The position numbers and the translations under genes were made by a program. Of a DNA stretch of 64,000 bases, positions 57,631 through 64,000 are shown piece after piece; position 1 is the first letter of the stretch; every line of letters starts with the position of its first letter. This DNA is from Acidobacteriaceae bacterium (GTDB taxonomy: Bacteria > Acidobacteriota > Terriglobia > Terriglobales > Acidobacteriaceae), in assembly GCA_027449545.1 (NCBI GenBank), contig DAIDLI010000201.1, positions 26,922-90,921 on the forward strand. Direction: 5' to 3'. The notes under the pieces were generated by a model that was given only the letters and a program-made list of their open reading frames with translations, did no database searches and was not told where the DNA came from.

Positions 57631-59460
57631 CTACCCGCCTATTTTGTCCGTCAGCTCCAGCCAGCGCTCGTAGAGCGCGTCGTGTTCGGCCTGCGCAGCT
57701 TGCAGCGCCGCCAGAGCCTCTGTGAGCGCGGCTGCATCCGTGGACACGACAGGATCTTCTACGCGGGCGTGGGCCTGCGCCAGCCGCTCATCCGCCGCTG
57801 CGATCCGCGCCTCGATGGTGTCGTACTCGCGCTGCTCCAGATACGAGAGCTTCTTCTTCTGTGTCGGAGCCGCACTCGGCTGTTCCGCCGGCCGCGGCGC
57901 AAGCTCGCGCACCTCGCTTGGCGCTTCGCTCCGGGCCCGCCACTCTTCCCACTGGATGTAATCGGCGAACAGCACCGCATTGCCGCGCCCATCCAGCCCC
58001 AGCACCGTATTGGTGACCCGATCCAGCAGGTAGCGGTCGTGCGTCACGAGAACCAGCGCGCCCGCAAACTCCAGCAGCGCCTCTTCCAGAATCTCCAAGG
58101 TTGGAATACCGAGATCGTTGGTCGGCTCATCGAGGATGAGGACGTCCGCCGGTTGCAGCATCAGCCGGGCAATCAGCACGCGCGCCCGTTCACCGCCGCT
58201 CAGCCGCTCCACCGGCTGGTTGAGCTGTTCGCCCGTGAACAGAAAGCGCGCGGCGTAGCTGGCCACATGCACCACGCGATCCTGGTACACAACCGCGTCG
58301 GAATCAGGCGCCAGCGCGCGGCGCAGGGTGAGGGAAGTATCCAATTCGCGAAGCTGCGAGAAGTAGACGACGCGCAGCGCCGGCGCGCGCCGCACCTCGC
58401 CTGCGCTCACCGGCAGCTCCCCGGTCATGGCGCGCAGCAGCGTGGTCTTGCCGGAGCCGTTCGGGCCGACCAGACCCAGCTTTTGTCCGGCCGCGAGGCT
58501 GAAGGTCACGCCGTGCAGAATTTCGCGCACGCCCAGCGTCACTGCGGCGTCTTCCATCTCGATCAGGCGCTTGGTTTGGCGTTGGGTGGCGTCGAATGTG
58601 ATCCCGGCCGTAGCCGAGCTGCTGCGGGCCTCCGCGTCCTGCAATTGCGCAATCAGGGCATTGGCAGTGTCGATGCGCGCCTTGGCTTTGGTGGTGCGCG
58701 CCTTGGGACCGCGGCGCAGCCACTCCACCTCGGTGCGCACGCGGTTACGCAAGCTCTCCTGCGCGCGCTGCTCCTGCTCCATCCAGGCTTCGCGATCTTC
58801 GAGGAACTTCGAGTAGCTGCCCTTCACGCGCAGCAGGCCGTCCGGGTACATGCGATTCAGTTCCACGATCGCCGTGGCGCTGTTTTCGAGAAAGCGCCGG
58901 TCGTGCGACACCACGACATAAGCGAAGCCGGCCGCCCCCAGCAGCCCCTCCAGCCATTCGATGCCTTCGAGATCCAGGTGATTGGTGGGCTCGTCCAGCA
59001 GCAGCACATCGGGATCGCCCACCAGCGCCTCGACAATCGCCAGCCGCTTGCGCCAGCCGCCGCTGAGCGTGGCGGCTTCGGCGGCGAAGCCTACGCCGGC
59101 GTGGCTGGTCTCCGCGAAGCCCGCCCGTCCCAGCGTCTCGCGCAGCCGCTGCTCGCGCTCGCTCTCCGGCACCGTGGCGCGAGTCATGGCCGCCTCCACG
59201 ACGCCGCGTACGGTCACGCCTGGCGCATAGCCGGAGATCTGGTGCACGTACCCTACGCGGGCCCGCTTGCGGAAGGCCACTTCGCCGGAGTCAGGCTCCT
59301 GCTCGCCACCGAGGATGGCGAGCAGCGTTGATTTTCCAGCGCCGTTCGGCCCGATCAAGCCGATACGGTCCGCATCGTGGACGGCGAAGTTGATGTTTTC
59401 AAACAGGGGGTTGGCGCCAAAGCGTTTCGAGATGCTCTGCGCGTTGAGAATCGGCGGCAT
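57631..59460 (-). CDS. uup: ABC-F family ATPase, Uup-like
   Basis: 609 residues without membrane helices: two ATP-binding cassettes. Walker A sequences are GPNGAGKST (residues about 38-46) and GPNGSGKTT (about 336); signatures are LSGGWRKRL and LSGGERARV. The linker is about 80 residues, and a C-terminal coiled coil (KKKLSYLEQREYDTIEARIA) is diagnostic of Uup and relatives. ABC-F proteins act on ribosomes or on DNA branch structures, not in transport. It converges with the NRAMP-like gene. Confidence 0.92.
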   Translation of the reverse strand: MPPILNAQSISKRFGANPLFENINFAVHDADRIGLIGPNGAGKSTLLAILGGEQEPDSGEVAFRKRARVGYVHQISGYAPGVTVRGVVEAAMTRATVPESEREQRLRETLGRAGFAETSHAGVGFAAEAATLSGGWRKRLAIVEALVGDPDVLLLDEPTNHLDLEGIEWLEGLLGAAGFAYVVVSHDRRFLENSATAIVELNRMYPDGLLRVKGSYSKFLEDREAWMEQEQRAQESLRNRVRTEVEWLRRGPKARTTKAKARIDTANALIAQLQDAEARSSSATAGITFDATQRQTKRLIEMEDAAVTLGVREILHGVTFSLAAGQKLGLVGPNGSGKTTLLRAMTGELPVSAGEVRRAPALRVVYFSQLRELDTSLTLRRALAPDSDAVVYQDRVVHVASYAARFLFTGEQLNQPVERLSGGERARVLIARLMLQPADVLILDEPTNDLGIPTLEILEEALLEFAGALVLVTHDRYLLDRVTNTVLGLDGRGNAVLFADYIQWEEWRARSEAPSEVRELAPRPAEQPSAAPTQKKKLSYLEQREYDTIEARIAAADERLAQAHARVEDPVVSTDAAALTEALAALQAAQAEHDALYERWLELTDKIGG

Positions 59461-59768
59461 ACTTCCAGTCTAAGTTGCGACCCGCGGAACGGATGAAGGG
59501 GAGAGGGATCCAGCGGGATAGGCAGGAGCCGATGCTGTGCGGCCCCCGTTCTTTCATTTGGCAGCCAAGATGTGCCAGCCGGGGGAGTTTGGTAGCAGAT
59601 TGTAGATATTTCGATTGGCGACGCGCTCGGCCAAAGACTTCTCATTGGGGGGAAGATGTAACTGGCGCTTGCCGGAATCCTGGAGTTGGTATTTTGGGGG
59701 CTGTGCTCGCAGAAGATGCTCGGGCGTCTTCTGCGAGCGCAGGCTGAGGGATGATTGGCGGCGCCGAG
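59461..59768. other. Gap between uup and the chemoreceptor gene
   Basis: 308 bases with no ORF. A perfect 12-bp inverted repeat GCTCGCAGAAGA / TCTTCTGCGAGC (59705-59738) with a 10-base loop lies 30 bases past the mcp stop on the minus strand; its tail is C-rich, so terminator function is doubtful. The remainder is unremarkable, presumably the uup promoter. Confidence 0.5.
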
Positions 59769-62330
59769 CTATCTGCCTGCGCCCACGAGCGGCATCTCCA
59801 GATCGTGTCCTGCTTCATATCTGAATTTCGACACGATATTCTGCAGCTTGCCGGCGAGCGATTCCAGCGATTGAGCGGAGGACTGCGTTTGGGTCGCGGC
59901 TTCGGTTGTTGTTTTGGCTGCACCGGCCACACCCGCGATGGTCCGGGTAATGTCGGTTCCGCCACGGGCGGCTTCGGCCAGTGCGCGGCTGATTTCGTTC
60001 GTGGTGGCGCTCTGCTCCTCAATGGCGCTGGCCACGGTGCTTTGGAAGTCGTTGATCTGGTCGATGACGCCCGTGATTTGTCCGATAGCCTTCACTGCGT
60101 CCTGACTATCCTGCTGGATGGCCTGGATCTTCTGGCTGATGTCCTCAGTTGATTTCGCGGTTTGGTTCGCGAGTTCCTTCACCTCGTTGGCCACCACGGC
60201 GAAGCCCTTGCCCGCTTCCCCGGCGCGCGCGGCCTCGATGGTCGCATTCAGCGCCAGAAGATTGGTCTGCTGCGCGATCGAGGTGATCACCTTGATGACC
60301 TGCCCGATCTCCTCACTGCTGGAGCCGAGCTTTTTCACTGTGGTGTTGGCGGAGTGCGAAAGCGTTTTGGCCTGGTTCGCCACCTTGGTGGCTTCGACGG
60401 TGCTTTTGGCGATCTCGCGAATGCTGGCACCCATCTGGTCCGCACCCGAGGCGACCGTCTGGATGTTGTTGGCGATGTCTTCGCTGGCGGTGGAGACCAC
60501 GCTGGCCTGCGCCGAAGTCTCATCGGCGCTGCGGCTCATGACATGGTTGACGCGAGTGAGCTCCTCGGAGGCACGCACCAGGGCTCCGGAACTGGATCCG
60601 ATCTCCCGAATGGCGGCACGCACCTGGGTGGCAACCGAGTTGACGGCCACGCGCAGATCGTTGAAGTCACCCGCATAGGCGGTTTTGATCTGGACGGTCA
60701 AATCGCCGGCGGCCATGGCCTCCAACGCGCGCGAGACATCTGTAACCGGCAGAACGATGCCGTCAAGAATGGAGTTCAGGCCGGCGATCATCTCCCTGAA
60801 GCTGTACTGGAAGTTGTTGACGTCGCCGCGGACGGAGAGCTGGCCCTCCCGTGCCGCCTGGACCAGGACCATAATTTCGGCATGGACCGACTGCATGCTG
60901 CGCCGGACCTCGTCAATGGCTTCCTTGATCGCAGACAGCTTGCCGGGCAGGACGGGCATATCGATGGAGAGGTTGCCGATGGCATACTGGCTGACAACCT
61001 CGATGACTTTGTTGCTGACATCGATATGGAATTTAACGAGATTGTTAATGCCGTCGGCCATCTTGTGGTAGACGCCGGAAAATTGGTCCACCGGGAGGAC
61101 TTCGTCGATCATGCCGGCGTCGTGCATGCTCTTGAGGTGCTTTTGCGCCAGAACGAAGTTGTCCAGGGTGGCGATGCAGGTGTTCAGGTTTTCCTTGAGG
61201 CGGTTGAAGTCGCCCTTGAAGTTTGCCGACAGGCGCTCGGGGATATCGCCCCTGGAGATCTTGTCGATGTAATCGGCCGCGATGTTCAAGGGGCCAATCA
61301 CTCCGTCGAGGGTGCGGTTGACTCCTTCGATAATGCTGCGGAAGTCGCCCCTGTGCTTGGAGGCATCGGCGCGTGCGTCCAGTTTGCCCTCGATCGCAGC
61401 ATTGGTCAACTGATTCATGTCGGCGATGAGCGCCTTCACATTTTCGGTGCAGGCGATCAGGGCGTGCCCGAGCGCGTCGCGTTCCGAACGGAGGCGGACA
61501 GTCGTATTGAGGTCGCCGGCGGCAATCTGCTCGGCTGCCTTGGCGCGTTCACGAATCATCTCGCACATGGAGCGAAACGCATCGGAGAGCACGCCGACCT
61601 CGTCGTCGGAGTGATGCTCGATGGAGAGGTCGACTTCTCCGGAAGCGATGCGACCGGCGGCCTCCGTCAGCTTGTTCATTGGTTCGGTGATGGTGGCGAT
61701 CTTGCGATTGATCACGACGATTGCCGAGGCAAGAACCAGAAGGAAGAGCGCGATAGCGAACAGTTGCTGCCGGACGATCCAGGTGAGAACCGTCGCCAGC
61801 TCGGATTGGAAGTCGTTGGTTAGATCGTCATGCAGTTTGGCGAGCGCCGATCTCACCTCCTTGTCGTCCTGGGTGATCGAGACAAGCTCTGCCTGGGCGT
61901 TGGCGGAGGCGCCGCTCTGGTTGCCAACCATGGTGCCGTAAACCGCCCTCGACCTTTGCTGCAGATCCTGGATCTTCGCAATCAGGGCATTGACCTCAGC
62001 CTCACGTTCCGGACTGAGCTTCTTGGCGGCAACCTGATTCAAGCTGGCCTCAGCGGCGTCGGCCTGCTGAGCGGCTTTATCGAGGACGCTCTTGTCTTGC
62101 AAGACCACCGCATCGCTGTAGCTCTTGACGAGTTGCTCGAACTCCGCGCTCGCGTTCTGGCAGCTGATTGTCGCCGGGAACAACGATTGGGAGGCGAAAT
62201 TCATGTGCGCCTTGGCCAGGTACACGGTCGCCTGCACGAACACCAGAAGCACGAGGAAACCCAGTGCGAATATGCTCATGCAAAACCAAATCTTGCTGCG
62301 AATTCCCTTATTCCAGAACGCCGTTGCCAT
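59769..62330 (-). CDS. Methyl-accepting chemotaxis protein with several HAMP-like repeats
   Basis: 853 residues. A membrane helix at residues 13-33 and a second at about 193-213 enclose a periplasmic sensory domain with helical character. Three or more HAMP-like units follow ([60 protein letters not shown]). The signalling hairpin tip is [20 protein letters not shown] near residue 700. No CheB/CheR pentapeptide is at the C-terminus. It is the last gene of a chemotaxis cluster. The ligand is unknown. Confidence 0.92.
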   Translation of the reverse strand: MATAFWNKGIRSKIWFCMSIFALGFLVLLVFVQATVYLAKAHMNFASQSLFPATISCQNASAEFEQLVKSYSDAVVLQDKSVLDKAAQQADAAEASLNQVAAKKLSPEREAEVNALIAKIQDLQQRSRAVYGTMVGNQSGASANAQAELVSITQDDKEVRSALAKLHDDLTNDFQSELATVLTWIVRQQLFAIALFLLVLASAIVVINRKIATITEPMNKLTEAAGRIASGEVDLSIEHHSDDEVGVLSDAFRSMCEMIRERAKAAEQIAAGDLNTTVRLRSERDALGHALIACTENVKALIADMNQLTNAAIEGKLDARADASKHRGDFRSIIEGVNRTLDGVIGPLNIAADYIDKISRGDIPERLSANFKGDFNRLKENLNTCIATLDNFVLAQKHLKSMHDAGMIDEVLPVDQFSGVYHKMADGINNLVKFHIDVSNKVIEVVSQYAIGNLSIDMPVLPGKLSAIKEAIDEVRRSMQSVHAEIMVLVQAAREGQLSVRGDVNNFQYSFREMIAGLNSILDGIVLPVTDVSRALEAMAAGDLTVQIKTAYAGDFNDLRVAVNSVATQVRAAIREIGSSSGALVRASEELTRVNHVMSRSADETSAQASVVSTASEDIANNIQTVASGADQMGASIREIAKSTVEATKVANQAKTLSHSANTTVKKLGSSSEEIGQVIKVITSIAQQTNLLALNATIEAARAGEAGKGFAVVANEVKELANQTAKSTEDISQKIQAIQQDSQDAVKAIGQITGVIDQINDFQSTVASAIEEQSATTNEISRALAEAARGGTDITRTIAGVAGAAKTTTEAATQTQSSAQSLESLAGKLQNIVSKFRYEAGHDLEMPLVGAGR

Positions 62331-62544
62331 GATCGAACCTCTGTGCTGGTTGTGATGATCTCCTCATCGGATTTTTGATCGCAGCCGGGTGAGGATTTGA
62401 AATGCTTCTTCTGTCAGCCTGTAGCTGCGCTCTCACTGGAATTGCCTGTTTGCTTCTCATAGCGCGCTTGGGGCGAGTTGCACTTCTATCGGCAAGGCCG
62501 TGGAGTTTGTGCAGGGCTGTTTTCCTGCCGGGGACACTGCGGCT

Positions 62545-63003
62545 TCACGGACGCCGTTCCATGATGCAGAGTTTCATGTTTCCAGAGGACGACACGAAGC
62601 CGTACTCGACAATCCTGTCGCCGTGCGGCACCGTGAACTCGTAGTCGGTACCGATGACGACCGAAGGTATGGTGAGTGAGCTGGGAGCAGGCAATAGCGC
62701 CTTGAGGGAACCGCCAGTCATATTGGCCAGCTCGCCTGCGGCATCCCGAATATCCTCCATCGTGAGCTCGTCAGCGGATAAACCGAGAAGGGAAGCGGCA
62801 GCTTCTCTCACCAGGTTTGTGTCGAGATCGAGGCGCACGACATGTTGCATAGCGCCTATGATCTGAACGCTGGCTACGATGTAGCCGTTGCTTTTGTCGA
62901 TGGCCGCATCATTGGCGGCTGGCGTGAGCTCGGTCCCAGCCATCGTGGACCAAATGTCGTGGGTGAGCTCCTGCACATCGGAGAAGCTAATCTGGTCAAT
63001 CAT
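62545..63003 (-). CDS. cheX: CheX-type CheY-P phosphatase
   Basis: 152 residues, one CheC/CheX domain. The phosphatase motif E91-L-A-N94 sits in DAAGELANMTGG; the preceding beta strands (VQIIGAMQHVVRLDLDTN) fit CheX. It probably dephosphorylates CheY-P. ATG 63003 has AAAGGAAAGG about ten bases upstream and overlaps the cheR stop by eight bases. It is followed by a 214-bp gap before mcp. The family also contains catalytically inactive members. Confidence 0.82.
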   Translation of the reverse strand: MIDQISFSDVQELTHDIWSTMAGTELTPAANDAAIDKSNGYIVASVQIIGAMQHVVRLDLDTNLVREAAASLLGLSADELTMEDIRDAAGELANMTGGSLKALLPAPSSLTIPSVVIGTDYEFTVPHGDRIVEYGFVSSSGNMKLCIMERRP

Positions 63004-63832
63004 GGGATTGAACCTTTCCTTTCGGTCGGTAGTAGGTTGTGGTTCCAAACGTGAGCCGTTCGTAAGAGGCGTCCAGGCTGAGCATCGATTCTGCGCAGCC
63101 CAGGATCAGGAAGCCGTCCGGCTGGAGAACCCTGCGGATCTTTGCGAGGATCTTTCTTCGCGTCTCAAGATCGAAGTAGATGAGCACATTGCGGAGGAAG
63201 ATGACGTCGTATGCCTCCATCGCAGGCCATGGCTGCGACAGATTCAGCAACTGGAATGTAACCGCCTGCTTGATGCCGGCGTCGATGAGCCAATGGAGTC
63301 CGTGCTGATGGAAATAGCGCGCCAGGAGAGCGGCGGGGAGGCCGCGGTTGATCTCCATCTGGCTGTACCTGCCCAGGCGCGCGCGCTCCAGAATGGCGCT
63401 ACTGATGTCGGTGGCGTGAATCTCGTAGGTCCAACTGGGGAGCGCGAAGTGGCTGTGCAAGAGCATGGCGATGCTGTACGGTTCCTGGCCGCTGGATGCG
63501 GCGGCACTCCAGAACCGCAATTTGCGTTGCCGGGCCCGCCGCTCCAGCAGTTGGGGGATGATCTGCTTCTCTAGAGCCTGGAAGGGGCCCAGATCGCGAA
63601 AGAACCAGGTCTCATTGTTGGTCATCGCCTCCAGCACCTTGCCGTGCATGGCCTGAAAAGGCTCGCTCCGTAAGCGCACGAGCAGATCGTCAACGGAAGA
63701 GCAGGCGGTCTCGACGGCGATCGAGGCGAGGCGGGATTCGGCGAGGTACTGCTTATCGTGATCGATCACGATGGCGGAGTGATCTCTGACCAGCTTGCGC
63801 AGGTATTCGAATTGTTGCAGCGCAATTCCCAT
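62996..63832 (-). CDS. cheR: Chemotaxis protein methyltransferase CheR
   Basis: 278 residues. T71-N-N-E-T-W-F-F-R-D80 is the CheR signature; SAM binding is at FWSAAASSGQEPYSIAM (residues 107-123, canonical WSAACSTGEEPYS). LGRYSQMEINRGL and DVIFLRNVLIYF follow. It methylates glutamates on chemoreceptors. The ATG at 63832 is chosen by alignment; a longer frame adds basic residues. It follows the CheB fragment by 19 bases. Confidence 0.93.
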   Translation of the reverse strand: MGIALQQFEYLRKLVRDHSAIVIDHDKQYLAESRLASIAVETACSSVDDLLVRLRSEPFQAMHGKVLEAMTNNETWFFRDLGPFQALEKQIIPQLLERRARQRKLRFWSAAASSGQEPYSIAMLLHSHFALPSWTYEIHATDISSAILERARLGRYSQMEINRGLPAALLARYFHQHGLHWLIDAGIKQAVTFQLLNLSQPWPAMEAYDVIFLRNVLIYFDLETRRKILAKIRRVLQPDGFLILGCAESMLSLDASYERLTFGTTTYYRPKGKVQSHD

Positions 63833-63851
63833 TCCGGGGAGCACTCCTCTG

Positions 63852-64000
63852 CTATGCGGCGGCGAATCGCGATGCCTGGACTCGCCGCACGATTTCCGGG
63901 CCGATTTCCGAAAGGGGCAAAATCGCCTGCGCCAGGCCAGCTTTGGCAACCAGGCCGGGCATGCCCCAGACAATGGAGCTTTCTTCGTCTTGCACGATAA
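63852..64000 (-). CDS. cheB: C-terminal part of a CheB-like methylesterase
   Basis: Reading the minus strand into the right edge gives 49 residues, [20 protein letters not shown] then [20 protein letters not shown], ending in a stop at 63852. DEESS-VWGMPG-x-V-x-x-AGLA is the C-terminal signature of CheB methylesterases. The rest of the gene is beyond the window. Together with cheR, cheX and mcp it forms an adaptation module. Confidence 0.85.
   Translation of the reverse strand, partial: IVQDEESSIVWGMPGLVAKAGLAQAILPLSEIGPEIVRRVQASRFAAA

Overview
The window looks like a chromosomal segment of an Acidobacteriota bacterium, probably class Terriglobia (Acidobacteriaceae type). This is inferred from the GC-rich, densely coded DNA, the many secreted TPR, beta-propeller and DUF2911/DUF2961 proteins, the methylcitrate cycle genes, and several families of short palindromic repeats scattered between genes. 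I could not run a database search, so the taxonomic placement is inference. I recognised no rRNA, tRNA, CRISPR array or prophage.

Layout, left to right. Bases 1-6.8 kb: a cupin fragment, a glutaredoxin-like gene, purB, a REP-associated tyrosine transposase (RAYT) flanked by mirrored palindromes, ubiX (start CTG), then the methionine genes metY and metX behind a promoter, a structured leader and a terminator-like hairpin. 7-15 kb: a secreted TPR-like protein, ymdB and lysS (minus strand), and a split ATP synthase F0 cluster (atpZ-atpI-atpB-atpE) with no F1 genes. 15.4-17.3 kb: a GNAT acetyltransferase coupled to trmFO. 17.4-23 kb (minus strand): a polytopic membrane protein and a propionate cluster prpB-prpC-small membrane protein-prpD, interrupted by repeats. 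23-31 kb: envelope and transport genes (DUF2911, YdjM-like, DUF6580-like, DedA, TonB-like, TPR, ClC). 31.6-38 kb: acnA, a putative outer-membrane protein, acyltransferase-3, pyrH, rplS.

38.4-46.4 kb: a small plus-strand ORF, three tandem beta-propeller lipoproteins with identical leader lengths, an M13 peptidase and a pectinesterase. 46.4-48.1 kb is the clearest accessory island: a HigBA-type toxin-antitoxin pair behind a perfect 26-nt palindrome, then a divergently placed two-gene module in which a 107-residue protein of unknown function is translationally coupled to a PIN-domain protein, with its own inverted-repeat promoter. 48.1-57.6 kb: guaA, a VirB10-like secreted protein, a glutaryl-CoA dehydrogenase, a nitronate-monooxygenase-like enzyme, a Tat-exported DUF2961/GH172 protein and an NRAMP-like transporter with altered metal-site residues. 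57.6-64 kb (minus strand): an ABC-F ATPase and a chemotaxis cluster (cheB fragment, cheR, cheX, mcp).

Functional links: AcnA, PrpBCD, GcdH and citrate-family enzymes support propionyl-CoA and acyl-CoA breakdown; metY and metX make homocysteine from homoserine; the exported peptidase, pectinesterase and GH172-like proteins fit a heterotrophic soil bacterium. The most unusual items are the PIN module, the RAYT with its repeats, the metY leader RNA, the NRAMP-like transporter and the CTG start codons.
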